Below, one piece after another: positions 45,214 to 56,480 of a stretch of DNA of 64,000 bases (the first letter of the stretch is position 1; each line of letters opens with the position of its first letter). The translations under genes and the position numbers were made by a program. The notes below the pieces were generated by a model. The model saw only the letters and a program-made list of their open reading frames with translations, was not told the origin of the DNA and did no database searches. Source of the stretch: Hysterangium stoloniferum (lineage: Eukaryota; Basidiomycota; Agaricomycetes; Hysterangiales; Hysterangiaceae); NCBI GenBank assembly GCA_015178975.1, contig WHVD01000049.1, positions 1 through 64,000 on the forward strand, written 5' to 3'.

Positions 45214-45583
45214 TTTGGGAATTGGAGCATTGCTGGTTGCTAAAGACCATATATTTATACTCCAGTACAACATGGTCATGTGACATCACATGATTTTGTT
45301 AATATGACCCAATTGGAGGTAAACAATCAACAAGGTCACATGACTGTAAGCATTATAGTCATCAAAGTTGCCAGCAAAAAAACCCTTTGCATGAGCCTCT
45401 TGTATATAAATACTTGTAATATTTCCATATTTGGAGCTTATGTAATGGCATCATACCTCCATAATCTAGATATGATAGTGCATGTTCACAAATATTCTTG
45501 ATATTCCTGGATTTTTATTCTTTGAGTTATCAGGGATATAGGTCTGAAGTACAAAACATGCGGAGGGTTTTTGAGTCACTGTA

Positions 45584-45994
45584 TGTCTTGTATTTTTCGA
45601 GCACTTGGTCCTTTGTTGCCAGCAGGAAAGTATGCATTTCATGGCTGTAGTCATCTGCAAGTGTAATGTACCACTTCATTCCACCTCTGGTTTGTACTCT
45701 TGCAGGTCCCCATAGGTGAGTGCACCATACTCAGTCTTGCATTTGCCTTCCTGTTCTTTTGGGAAACCATTGCGTGTGTGATTCACTTTCACACATGCTT
45801 TGCAGAAAGTTACATCCTCACCTGCAGCTAGTTCAATACTGTCAATTAATTTGTTCTTGACAATTCATAATGCAGTTGGTGGGTGGATGTGGCCAAGATA
45901 TTGGTGTAGTTGGCTTGGTGTGAGTGGAATGCTGGCATGTTCTGTATGGCTGGTCAGTTTGATACTGTGTTTTGGAATGATGATATATACAGTA
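45584..45994 (-). pseudogene. Copia pol: pre-integrase and integrase core start
   Basis: Minus-strand reading shows the GAG-pre-integrase zinc motif region (SQLHQYLGHIHPPTALWIV and later FCKACVKVNHTRNG), then integrase WYITLADDYSHEMHTFLLAT and KDQVLEKYKTY. There the Tc1 element interrupts at TA. A frameshift lies between GDLQEYK and the integrase core. The right border at 45995 is not a Copia terminus but the start of a Tc1 end fragment (CAGTGACTCACAAAACC), so the gene was cut by a second Tc1-type event. Confidence 0.8.
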
Positions 45995-46025
45995 CAGTGA
46001 CTCACAAAACCTTTTCAATGTTTGG
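45995..46025 (+). repeat. Tc1 terminal-repeat fragment
   Basis: TA followed by CAGTGACTCACAAAACC matches the outer end of the Tc1 element at 42691 for about 30 bp. It marks the junction between the Copia pol and the gag fragment. Confidence 0.55.
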
Positions 46026-46029
46026 CATT

Positions 46030-46447
46030 TGCATATTGGCAGGTTGCTACCAGGGGAGAGGTGCTCCAGCTGATCATGGGCACTTGGGTGGGGTGGCCAT
46101 TGGGCAGTTTGCTCTCACAGCATGTAGCATCTGTGTTAATATAATTGTCAGTGCATCAGTGTCCAAACAGCTCAAGTCATGAGACAAGTTCTGAGCTGCT
46201 GCTTCCCACTGCTGGACATCATAATCCATTGCAACTTCCCAGCTATATGATTTTGCAATGGATGTTATGATGGAGTGGTGTGCTGTAAGTGCATTGGCTC
46301 TATCTGAACCAGCATGTACTCTGGTGCAGTCCACTGCTGCTGCTGTGGTGGCTAGCCATTTGATTATGCTGATACCCTTCTTGTTCTCATGCTCTAGCCC
46401 TTTGGCCACAATGCCACCCAATAGTGAGAAGGTGAACTCTTCTGTGC
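46030..46447 (-). pseudogene. Ngaro-type gag fragment, distal part
   Basis: Minus-strand reading: GTEEFTFSLLGGIVAKGLEH, then VHAGSDRANALTAHHSIITS and NLSHDLSCLDTDALTIILTQ. This resembles the Gag-like protein of Agaricomycete tyrosine-recombinase retroelements. Its upstream part lies at 51640-51760, on the far side of the 5.2-kb element. Bringing the two sides together over the CCCTC duplication restores one phase (WWKAER to GTEEF). It ends near 46030 at the Tc1 fragment. The family assignment is from motif recall. Confidence 0.6.
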
Positions 46448-47276
46448 CCCTCTGTTAAGGTTCACGAATTCCAAGGAAGTCCCGCAGATTTCTCCAGTAA
46501 CTATATTCCAAACACACACTTTCCGGGTAATAGTCCCATGGAATCCCCAGGTAATAGGTCCGGGGAGTTTCCAGGAATATTAGTAGTTCAAGACATTGTG
46601 TCAGAATAGTTACCAGAGAATGGGTATGGCTGAGATGGACTTGGCTTCAGCTTATGGGCTGCACCCTCATACACTCATTCAGGCATCCATATTTCGAACT
46701 GACAGAATGCATGCAAGGATGATGTAGATTCCGGAGTTCCTGTGGGAATTCCTTGGAATTTGCAAACCTTAACAGTAGATTGAAACTACAACTCATCACT
46801 CATTTACCTTATCTGACAACATGTTTTAATTTCCCCATTCATTTGTTCACAGTTCTATATTGGCATCACATTACTTATATTTTACAGAATTGCTTGTGTT
46901 TTCAGACATCGTTCTGACTTCCAGATGCAGAGATAAGTCAATGGCTGAAGCTGATCCCATTTTACTCAGATACACTCATTTGCCCTGCCCCGATCCTTGC
47001 TTTTGTCCTGCCCCTGGTTTGCTCGGCTCCCAATTATTTCCATATTTTCTAGATAGGTTATTTCCCTACTAGTCACCATAGTGTCGGATTTCCCCCGGCC
47101 TCTGGAATTGTGCTCTGTCTGCCAGTTACCTTGACGGTATACTATGGATTCAAGTGTGCAATGTGTTGGTCACCTAGTGCTTGGTTTTCTTTACAGATAC
47201 ACCTTCCTAAAACCATTGCTCATATTTCCAAATTGACATTGCCTTGCTTACCCTCATCATCTGCCTTGTCCTCGGA

Positions 47277-47352
47277 CCTTTTCTGGTTCCCAGACCTTTT
47301 CTGGTTCCCAGACCTTTTCTGGTTCCCAGACCTTTTCTGGTTCCCGGACCTT
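47277..47352. repeat. 18-bp tandem repeat, four copies
   Basis: Four nearly exact copies of CCTTTTCTGGTTCCCAGA. It encodes the repeated peptide FWFPDL in an ORF at 47110-47736, which is a product of the repeat and not a recognised protein. Confidence 0.9.
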
Positions 47353-50196
47353 TCGAAACTTTTCCGAACTTTTTGTTTGGAGCCTTTTCTGACCCACTCT
47401 TGGGTCCATGCCTGTCCCATGTTCCTCAACATGTTCCCTGTCATCTCCCCAGTTTTCCTGGCCTCCACAGACTTTTCCAAGTCCTCTCTACCTGCTGTAT
47501 TTTCCTACAATGACTCTCCGGACTTTCCAGGTTTTCCGGCAGATTGGATTCCGAGTCAGGAAGATTTCATGCAACATTTTCTGTCGGTCTTTTGCAACCT
47601 GGATACACTCCAAACTGTGACTGGCTTTCTGGTTCCCTTCCAGGACATTTTCTGGCTCTTTTCAGTTTCTCTGAGGAGCTTTTATTTGTTTCTTTGTGGA
47701 ACAAATCTGGACATCACCTTGACTAGTGTTAGATAAGTTGCTTGGTTATTTCTAGGATACCACTGTCTCACCCGCTATAAATCCATTGATTTCTGGGTAA
47801 TGAGCAGTAACTTTTCCAGAATTCCCAATGCCTCTTATTTGACTGTCTTGTCTGCTCTGAGTCTTTTCAGACTCCCATGGCTTTTCCAGCACTTGTGTTC
47901 TTGATGGCCCTTGTGATCCTCCATGGCCTCCATGGCCTTTTTTAGGCATCCTCAGCCTTTTTCAGGCACCCATGGTCTTTTCAGACTTCCCTGGCCCAAA
48001 CAGCACCTGCGGCCTCGATGGCCCTTGTGATCCTCTACCAGCACCCCTGGCCTTTTTAGGCACCCATGGCCTTTCCGGCACCCGTGGCCCTTCTGGGCAT
48101 CTCTGACCTTTTCGGCATCTCTAGTCTTTTGGCTTTCAACTCTTTCACTTAATTTCAGATTCTGTGGATATTTCCGAACTTTCTGGAAACCTCGGAACCC
48201 TTGGACCCTTCAGATTCTTCAGATTTCCGGACTTTCCAGGATTTCCGAACTATTTGTATCCTACCTATTTGTTGAGTTTTCATTTGCCAAGATTCAGTTA
48301 ATGCAGCCTTTCAGGCATTTTCTTTTGGCCTTCAGGCAACCCTTAGGCCTTTTCAGGCATCCCTGCCTTCTTTTGGCACTCCTGGCCTCTTTTGGCAATC
48401 CTGACCTCCTTTGGCACCAACCCTTTACTCAATTTTTAGATTTTCGGATTTTCCAAACATTCCAAATCTTCGGAGATTTCCGGACTCTGAAAATACATTG
48501 AGTTCTTCTTTTTCTTGCCTTTAATATGATCATCTTTTCGACCCAGCTGCCTCCACAGAAATCCCGACCCTGTGTATAGACGATGGGATGTCTATACCAA
48601 GAGGGGGGTAACGACTATGCTACAGTAAACCTGCATAAGTTGAAACCCATATCCTCTTTACCCACTAACCTCTCTCTAGCCACACTATCTGTGGACTCTG
48701 CACCTTTGGACTCACTTCATCATTCCCTGTCACCCTATGTCTCTCTTTGCTTTTCTAGCTCTTTGTACCACACTCGACTCTCAGTCTACTGAGTGGCAGA
48801 TGAGTCAAGTATCCGTCCTTTCAGCCTCCTGTCCATCATGACACTTTTGGGTTATTCCTTGGAATCCATGGACCTCAGTGGTAGTAACCTAGACTCCACT
48901 GGACCCTGACCCCCTTTATGCTCCCTGTTGTAAGAGCATTACTTCCTCGGGTCCCATGGACTTCCCCAACTGGTCATTATCCATGGAACTCTTGGACTCT
49001 ACAGACCCTTAGATGACTTGTCCTCCAAGTTGTCTTCCTCTTGGGTTGTTTGTTCACTCCTCCAGTTTCTGTGGCAATCCTGTTAGGACTTCTTCATCAC
49101 CAGCACATTCTCAGAGCCCCTGGACTTCCCAGGTCTCACCCAGGGTATTCTCGGAGTCCCCAGTTCTCATATAGCATATCCCAGAACCCACGGACCTCCC
49201 AGATCTACACCCTTCAGCCTGTTTGCAGTTCTATCTAAACTTCTTGATGTCACCAATGTATTCTCAGAACCCATGGATTTCCCTGTTCCATCTACCATAT
49301 CTTGGAGCCCTAGGACTTCCCAGTTCTCATCCAGTGTGTTCCCGGAACCTCCGGATTTCCTGGTTCTCATCCAGGAACCCATGGACAACCTGATTCAGTG
49401 ATATACAGACCATTCAAGTTTTGGACAAGTCCTGCTTGCCATCGGAATATCCGTGGCTTTTCCCCATGGTTGTTCCTTGTGATTTAAGGTTCACCTGCCC
49501 TCAGAACCCCTGTGGCTTTTCCACAACATCTGATTCGTTCAGGATTTTGTGTCTTGGGTACTTACCCTGCCTGTGGACAATGCGACCTTTGACCACTCTC
49601 ACTCTGCCATGTCCCTTTCCCTTTGGGCAACTCCCAGTCCATTGCCTATCTCCTACCTCTCGAAACCCCCAGACCCCTCGGAACTTCTGAACTATGTTCC
49701 GGAGTTTTCCGGACTTCCAGCCCTTGTTGAATTTCTCGACATTTTGGATTTTGGACCTTTTTCAGAGGTTTCAACTTACTTTCAAGTATCCAGTATGTCT
49801 ACAACCTCCTCCAAGACCCCTAGCCTTTCCATGTGCCATCCCGCTTCCCGGGATTTATTTTCCCACGGGTTTGTGCATTAGTGAGCACCTTGTTTTGAGG
49901 TGCGCACATGGCCAACAGCCACCCAGACTCCTGCTAGCACTCTGTGCTTCTGTCACTTGGTCAGTTTCCTGGACCTTTCCATGGACCCATCACTTTTTGT
50001 GTAGGTTCTCTGTCCTGCCTCTGTACTCCGTCTGTACTTCCGCCACTATCTGTTTTCAAGAGCTGTCTATACCATCACTTGCTCTTGGTCAAATTTTCCC
50101 TTCCAGATCATACAACACATTGACACATACATGTAACCAACAAATGTATCATGTTCCTATGGCCTCTATGGGACTTTGGCCTTAAGGGGAGGGTAC
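47353..50196. other. Pyrimidine-rich degenerate repeat interior of the 5.2-kb element
   Basis: Blurred units recur: CTTTTCAGGCACCCATGG-type at 47870-48420, and GAACCCATGGACTTCCC-type with a spacing of about 55-60 bp at 49080-49390. ORFs are short and biased by the repeats. Directly before the LTR, CTTAAGGGGAGGGTAC is a good polypurine tract (50181-50196), which shows plus orientation. Confidence 0.6.
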
Positions 50197-51634
50197 TGTC
50201 AGGAACTGGAAAACCCGCTGGCCTCCAGGCCCCTGGACCACCCCATCCTACATGCTCCTGACCCTCTATATTGTATAGTTACAACCGGTGTTCCCGCTGG
50301 AGCCCACACGTCAACTTGTTTATGCCTGACTCTCTGTATGCACCCCACCTGTCTGCACCTAACCCTCTGTGTCTCATACACCACTCCTTGGACTCCACCG
50401 GACTCCGGACTCCACCCTATATACACCCGACACTCTGTGTCTTATGTACCAGTCACCGGACTCCGACCGGACTCCCGGAACCCCTCTAACAGAGCATAGA
50501 ACCCCGCTCCTGTTATGATCTGTCTCTGTGTCTCACACACCAGTCATCGGAAAACCCACCGGACTCCGCCAGACCTCCTGCACATCAAACCTGTCTATAC
50601 CCGACACTATCTTGTGCACCAAGTCACTGGACTCCGACCGGACTTCCGGAGCCCTCTAACTGAGCCCCGCTCCCATTATGGTCTAATGACCTGTCATGTT
50701 TCAGACCCTGCTCCCGTTCCGTTCCATCCCTAATACCTAGTTTGGTATTTACTTTTTTCATTTTATGTTTAATAGTTCTGCCTCTCATTAATACCGGATT
50801 TTGTATTATTACATTTCACAGTGTGAGGAGTATGCTTTTACCACAGTTTCATTGCAGTAAAACACTCCTTTTATTTTATTTATATTTTACACATTTTATT
50901 CATATTTTTCTATCCTTTATATTCTTTGAATATTGTACCATTTCATTAGTTTGAAGCTTTGTGTATACTTGTGGGTGCACTCAGCACCAAACAGAGACAG
51001 ACACACTTTTACCCAAGCACCACCACTCGTAAGACATAAACTAGGTCTACAGTGAGCAGTGATCAGGGTAACATGTCAGCTACCACATAGGTAGCATTAT
51101 CTGAGCTATCTAACACTTCAGGCCTTGAACTATAACAGTCAAGGCCACCACTTGAATCATCCTTCCTCCCATTCTACTCATTTCTTCATATATAGAATGG
51201 TCAGAACTTCCACCACTCTTCACACACAGTCTATATAAGTCTGCTATATTCATGTACTTACAATCCAGTTTCAATCTCGAACAAGTTTTCCCTCGAATAA
51301 GTTTCCCTCATCCTGCTCCAGTCCCTACTCCTCTTGTCTGTCTGCATGCTCATTTCCTGGAACTCCCACAGGAACTCCAGAATCTACATCATCCTTGCAT
51401 GCATTCTGTCAGTTCAAAATATGGATGCCCAAATGAGTGTACGAGGGTGCAGCCTATAAGCTGAAGCCAAGTCCATCTCAGCTGTACCCATTCTCTGGTA
51501 ACTATTCTGACACAATGTCTTGAACTACTAATATTCCCAGAAACTCCCCGGACCTATTACCCAGAAAGTGTGTGTTCGGAATATAGTTACCAGAGAAATC
51601 TGTGGGACTTCCTCGGAATTCATGAACCTTAACA
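50197..51634 (+). repeat. Right LTR of the 5.2-kb element, family C, copy 7
   Basis: Opens TGTCAGGAACTGG after the polypurine tract and ends AACCTTAACA. It aligns with the solo LTR at 39443 in the start (AAACCCGCTGG), the promoter region (TCTATATAAG, split by a nested LTR) and the shared motif at 51443-51474. Without the nested LTR and duplication it would be about 1030 bp, longer than other family members because of diverged repeats in its first 600 bp. Confidence 0.8.
50822..51224 (+). repeat. Solo gypsy LTR nested in LTR copy 7 (TSD CACAG)
   Basis: Opens TGTGAGGAGTATGC and ends CTTCACA, 403 bp. CACAG is duplicated at 50817-50821 and 51225-51229. It aligns with the gypsy LTR at 6521-7162 (TTTGTGTATAC, ACTTTTACCCA, CCACCACTCTTCACA) with internal deletions. 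It separates the upstream promoter part of the host LTR from its TATA box, which follows directly on the right side. Confidence 0.92.
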
Positions 51635-51639
51635 CCCTC

Positions 51640-51760
51640 TCTGCTTTCCACCATGTTTCGGTGGTGAGTGCAATATAAGGGACATAGTGGAGGTTTCTAA
51701 AGGCCTCTTCCACTTTCTGTGGAATTGCTGGAAATACATGCATGAGTCAGAAGCTCATAC
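51640..51760 (-). pseudogene. Ngaro-type gag fragment, proximal part
   Basis: Minus-strand reading: AIPQKVEEAFRNLHYVPYIA, ending TWWKAER at the CCCTC duplication. It continues at 46447 on the other side of the 5.2-kb element in the same phase. The right border, with the Helitron relic, is not sharp. Confidence 0.55.
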
Positions 51761-54200
51761 AAATATGGTACAGACAAGAAAGGACAGAGAGTGTGCCAGC
51801 AACACAGCAGAACCCGACTGCATATGTTGTGCTGCATACATTCCACAATGCAGCTAGGCTGTACACCCAATACCACAGATGTGTACTCCACAACACCATG
51901 AAACTGTCTGCCTAGTGTGGCACACATGCATTCCACAACACAGATGACTGTCTGTATGGCCTTAGTATTAGCCTCAAAATAAGCCATGAGAGTTGTCCCT
52001 GAATGCTCTGCCCTTTGCAAAGCCTCAGCAGGACCTTGATCACCATCAAAAACTACAGTGTTTTCCCTAGGGAGATGGGCATAAAGTGCCATTACTGCAG
52101 GAACCTGGGTGTGGAGTTCATTGTGCATTAATTGCCAGACAGACTCATCAAGGTACTGTTGAATCTCATCTGGTGTTGTTCCAAATTCCATAGTTGTATG
52201 ATCATGGCCCTTGTAACAGTATTTATGCATGTACTTCATTGACCTATTGGTAAAGGTCAATTCTACATTGATGTGGCATTCAAAGGTAAGAAGCAAAATA
52301 GAGGAGTTAGGGACAACATGTCTCTTGTCATATGTGAACTTGGGAGTTTCATAAACCCTTCCATTGTTAGGGTGATGGCATGTTGGATAGCCTTCCTGAT
52401 TGACAATGGTGGCTTCACACCACTCTTTTGGATCGTGTTTACTACATTTCTTATCTACCATACAGGCAGCATTTGGATGATCAGTTCCACAGGGACCATA
52501 GGTCATGAGTTGCCCTACTAAATTAAATAGTCTGGGATGTGTTTCAGGATCTGGAAAACAGGCAGAAACCATTGAGTTGACATCTTCTGGTGTCCTTGGC
52601 TTATTCTGGTCATCAAACCATATGAGGCAGTGCATGTGTGGAAGACCACACTTTTGGAATTCCATGACATGGATATAGCAACTGTTTTACCAAAGATGTG
52701 GTCCTCTGTGATCATCTTGAATAATTTAGCCTTCTTGGTAGCAAAGACACAGGAGACCAAATCTGGCTGATCAGCAGGGATCTAGCCAGGAAGCAATTCA
52801 CAGGTGACCTCCTCCCAATTGGGATTGACAGTCATAGTGATGAAGCAGCTGGCATTGCCATACTTACATGCAGTTGCAAATGAATTCTGTAGACTTTGCC
52901 TCATATCCCTTGAACCCCCCAGCAAATGAAGAAGGCAGTATCACCCTCTGATCAATACTATTAGTATCTGTATTGACATCCTGATTTGTAAATGGATCAA
53001 CCACCTGGTTGTAGAGTTCTGCATGTAACCTTGGTTAATTATCTCTCATAAATCTCAATCTGTGCTGCTCTGTTATGGTCCAGGCATTGATAATATACTG
53101 CTGGAATAGCTTTTGTGCATAAAAAAGGGTCATGGCAAATTTGCTCTGGGAAATAGGCAATAGGCATAATATTCACATTTGGTCACTTTATGACTTGTAT
53201 CTTCATCTTCACCTTCTTCATCCTGCTGTCTAGGCTGGGGCTGCCAATTTTGATTTATATAGGGAATATCCCATGACCAACCACACTCACCCCTGGGGAA
53301 GAGCATGACATAATGAAGGGGTGTATAAATGGCTTGTACATCATGCACATGATAGAACTGGCCCCCTTCTCTGAAAAATAATATCCCTTGGATCACCACA
53401 ACCTGTGTCACTCTCTCCAGGGAGAATGACTGCAAGTTCATCACCATTTGGAAGGTTGTACTGTCATGGATCATTAAAAGCCTTGTAGCTCAGTCTAACA
53501 TGTAACCTTAAAGTCTCTGCCTGTGTCCTCAATCACTCATGTGCCTGGTGATAGAGTTCTATTAAGGGATTATATTGCTCCATCATATCCTGGAGGTCAG
53601 AAAAGGTTTCGTTGTTCAGGTTTCAATTTGCCCTGCTGTAATGCCTGCCTCAGTCCATCCTCCTCTGCTAATGCAGGATCATGGATGTAAAGCTCAGCAT
53701 AACTACATGATACACCTTCTGTGTAATGAATCAAGGCACCATGCTGGTGATACAATTCACCATGAATTTTGAAGATAATTGGCCACCACCACTTTGTAAG
53801 ACAGACTCATCCAAATTGACACTAAGTGATGTAAATGCAAATGCATTATTATATGCTCATGAAGGACTGGCTCAAGTATTGGAGAGGCTACCTTTCCTCA
53901 CTTGCAACACTTGCCAAATTTTGGATATGTCTTGGAGCTATTTGCCAGATGCTCATCCATCCAGTGAAAGGCTCCACAGTCTGGACACTGTATGTTCATA
54001 TGTCCCAAGTAATGTCTTGGCAACCTGGCCTCCACAACTGGTTGCCATCCAATGGGTAATTGTGCAACAGGAGGGGGAGGCATAGCTGCAGGCTGTGGAA
54101 TGGCTGAAGGTGGAGGAATGGCTGGATGGAGATGCTGTGGTGATGCTAATTGCAAAATAGGTAGCTGTGCCTGGAGTGGTTGAACAACATTAATGGGTGG

Positions 54201-55016
54201 TGTTACAACCAGAAAATCCCACCAGACTCCGGGCACTAATTCATATGCACCCATGCCCTACACGCACCAATTGTCTGTTTATAGGAATTCCCGCCTGGAC
54301 TCCATATGTCAGACTTGTTTACGTTTGACCTCATTACATCACATATCAGTCACTGGACTTCCCCCGGACTCCATCTCTGTCTATGTCCATCTTCGTCTCA
54401 TGCATCAGTCACCAGACCCCGCTCAGAATCCCATCATCACTCTAACTGAGCCCCATTCTCATTTTAGTCAAATGACCTGTCACAATTTGGACTCCACTCC
54501 TGCTCCGTTTCCTGTTATGGGTTATGATTTGTCATGATTCAGACTCTGCTCCATTCCATCCCATTCCTAACACCAAATTTGGTGTTTACTATTCTCGTTT
54601 TATGTTTCATTAGTTTCATTTCATCATTACTGGATTTGGTATGTCATTCACTCCATGGTCTATTCAAACTGGCAGATGTTGTACATACAATCCAGTCAGA
54701 AAATTGGCTTAGATTCCCCCCAGTAATCTAATACATTTTCCGCTCTAAACCCTTACTTGAATTACACCACTCACACTAGTTGGAGCCCACGGGCTCTGGC
54801 ACATCTATCTCTCTCACCTATCTCAACTCTCAACCCACGACCTCTGACCTATGACCCACCACCCACGAACCCTGCCCGGACTCCCTGGGATTCCCGTCTG
54901 CCTGTTTGAAATTGGACAACATGATCTCGTGAGGGTGCAGCTATAAGCTGAAGCCAAGTCCTACTGGATATCCTGCGGGTTTCTCCAGAGACCTGCCTTG
55001 TATGTGTATCCTAACA
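54201..55016 (+). repeat. Solo LTR, family C, copy 8 (816 bp, TSD GGTGG)
   Basis: Opens TGTTACAACC and ends ATCCTAACA, with GGTGG at 54196-54200 and 55017-55021. It is inserted in the Gln/Pro-rich part of the Helitron gene. It aligns over its full length with the copy at 39443, but many CG pairs have become TG or CA, and the TATA box reads TATTCAA. The shared motif is at 54931-54961 with one base lost. Confidence 0.95.
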
Positions 55017-55459
55017 GGTGGATGGCCATGGTACAGTGGAGCAGATGGACATCCATGCTGTACTGATGCCTGTAGTTGTGCAGGTATATTTCCTTGTTGA
55101 TGACCATGTTGTGGATCTGGTGCTGACTGTAAAATTGGTGGCTGCAGCTGAGCAGGTTGGTATAATGGTGGAAAAGTAGCATGCTGAGCATATAGAGCAG
55201 CCACTGCAGTAGAGCCAACTATAGGCTAGATAGCTTCGTTTACAGGTGCTAATTGGGCAGTTAGTGCCTGTAGTTGAACAGCTACATTTGCTGGTTGGTA
55301 ACTATGTCCTGTATATGGTGCTAACTGCATTTGTTGCTACAGTTGAGCAGGTGGATTTTCTTGCCTATGACTCTGCTGAATAGGTGGTTGTAATGGTGGC
55401 AAAGCTGCATACTGAGCATGCAAGATATCCATTGCAGTAGAACCAACTGGAGAAGAACT

Positions 55460-55570
55460 ACTTGCAGTAGAGCCACTTGCAGTAGAGCCATGTGCAGTAG
55501 AGCCACATGCAGTAGAGCCACTTGCAGTAGAGCCACTTATAGTAGAGCCACTTGCAGCAGAGCCACCTGG
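55460..55570. repeat. 15-bp coding minisatellite in the Helitron gene
   Basis: About seven copies of AGCCACTTGCAGTAG, read on the minus strand as repeated Gly-Ser-Thr-Ala-Ser. It keeps the reading phase because the unit is a multiple of three. Confidence 0.85.
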
Positions 55571-55758
55571 CTGAGCAACCAAAAATGGATTATCAGATTG
55601 ACCTCTACCAACAGGGAGATGTCAGAATGGTTGAGGAGGTGGTGGTACATTAGAATTCACAGTGAAATGCCAATGACGGTCGGATAGGGATGTGACTTGC
55701 AATTGTGCCCTATGCTGCCTTCACTCCTCCTTCTGATCATGTTCAGGTGTTTGATCCA

Positions 55759-56480
55759 TGTTAAGAACAGAAAACTGACTGAAGTCGGTAAACCAATGGG
55801 GACCAAATGGAAGGACTTGGCTTCAGCTTATGTGCTGCACCCTCGCAATTTGCCATCAGGTGTCTTTCAATTTCAGGTGGGCAAATACTAGTCCTATCAA
55901 GTGATCTTAAATCACCAATTGGAAACCGAAGGACCGGTTGGAGAAGGTCGGAGAGTTGGAGAGCAAAAATCGGAGAGCAAGATATTCAGAGCGAGACTAT
56001 GAGAGAGGTATACAAGTGTTCTGAGTTGATATTCTGATTACTTTGTAGCTACATTATATAGTCAGTCTTAAATACTAGCTATTGGCATCTCAAAATACTA
56101 ATTAGGGTAAGAGTGGGAATGTCCAATAGTGACAAATAAACTTGACTAGGAACTGAAAGGTTATGTTAAGGTCAGAAGCCATGATTAGCTGAGAGCAGTA
56201 TTACGAGAAAAGGAAATAGTCTAAAGCTACAAAGTATATATGGGCATATGTGAAATATAGAGTAGAATGGATCATCATAATAAAAGAGGACGTATCAAAG
56301 CATAACCAGATGGCATGAGTATAACTTGACAGGGGTGTAAATGGAGTTTGATCACCATGAAGGTATACATCAGTGTCGGTATTCTGACAGTTTCCAATAT
56401 GATGACTTCACCAGCGTGGGCAGGCAATAATAACATCAGGGACTGTCGGGTTGTGACAGGGTTACAACACAGTCATAACA
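55759..56480 (-). repeat. Solo LTR (reverse, 722 bp, TSD ATCCA)
   Basis: On the minus strand it opens TGTTATGACTG and ends GTTCTTAACA. ATCCA is duplicated at 55754-55758 and 56481-56485. It landed at the start codon of the Helitron gene; the duplication keeps an ATGGAT on both sides. Its 3' part has the shared motif (55813-55844), and its distal 500 bp align with 7163-7634. Confidence 0.92.

Larger units (their letters stand above)
42691..45581 (-). mobile_element. Tc1-like transposon inserted in Copia, carrying a nested retroelement
   Basis: The ends are inverse copies (CAGTGACTCAAAAAACC and ...GGGTTTTTGAGTCACTG), with TA at 42689-42690 and 45582-45583. The inverted repeats are about 200 bp. 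Total length is 2891 bp, of which 1300 bp is the nested mini LTR element. Joining the Copia sequence across the insertion restores the integrase reading (KYKTY to EALGTH), so the insertion site is sure. A further partial copy of the right repeat lies inside at about 43396-43596. Confidence 0.92.
46453..51634 (+). mobile_element. 5.2-kb LTR retroelement with CCCTC duplication, left LTR rearranged
   Basis: CCCTC flanks both ends (46448-46452 and 51635-51639), and the host gag frame continues exactly across it, so the borders are sure. The right LTR is 50197-51634. The left end is odd: 46453-46755 is the last 300 bp of that LTR in inverted orientation. About 20 bp of direct LTR end (AATTTGCAAACCTTAACA) follow it. 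The interior (46775-50196) is pyrimidine-rich and shows no gag or pol domain, so the element is non-autonomous or badly decayed. It lies in family C by its LTR. Confidence 0.75.
51960..55758 (-). pseudogene. Helitron Rep (rolling-circle) gene, truncated and interrupted
   Basis: The minus-strand ATG near 55758 opens MDQTPEHDQKEE and meets a stop at once. A Ser/Gly/Ala-repeat and Gln/Pro-rich region follows, then a zinc motif (CPDCGAFHWMDEHL), and the Helitron-like N-terminal domain (YTPLHYVMLFPRGECGW). The Rep region shows the two-His motif in GLPHMHCLIW and the later block MKYMHKYCYKGHD. No Pif1-type helicase domain is present, so the gene is cut off near 51960. A solo LTR sits inside it (54201-55016) and another sits at its start codon. 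Stops and shifts are frequent between blocks. Confidence 0.85.

Noticed and set aside
47110-47736. 208-codon ORF with repeated FWFPDL as a membrane or secreted protein
   Set aside because: The repeat is an 18-bp minisatellite in a pyrimidine-rich region; there is no domain or start context.
48565-48620. Another polypurine tract and LTR start (GAGGGGGGTAACGAC)
   Set aside because: No LTR sequence follows that matches a family in the window, and TG is missing.
46453-51634. DNA transposon with 300-bp inverted ends
   Set aside because: The right end has a polypurine tract and a family C LTR, and the duplication is five bases, so a retroelement with a rearranged left LTR fits better.
55418-55687. 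Plus-strand Cys/Arg/Ser/Thr repeat ORF
   Set aside because: It is the antisense of the in-frame minisatellite in the Helitron gene.
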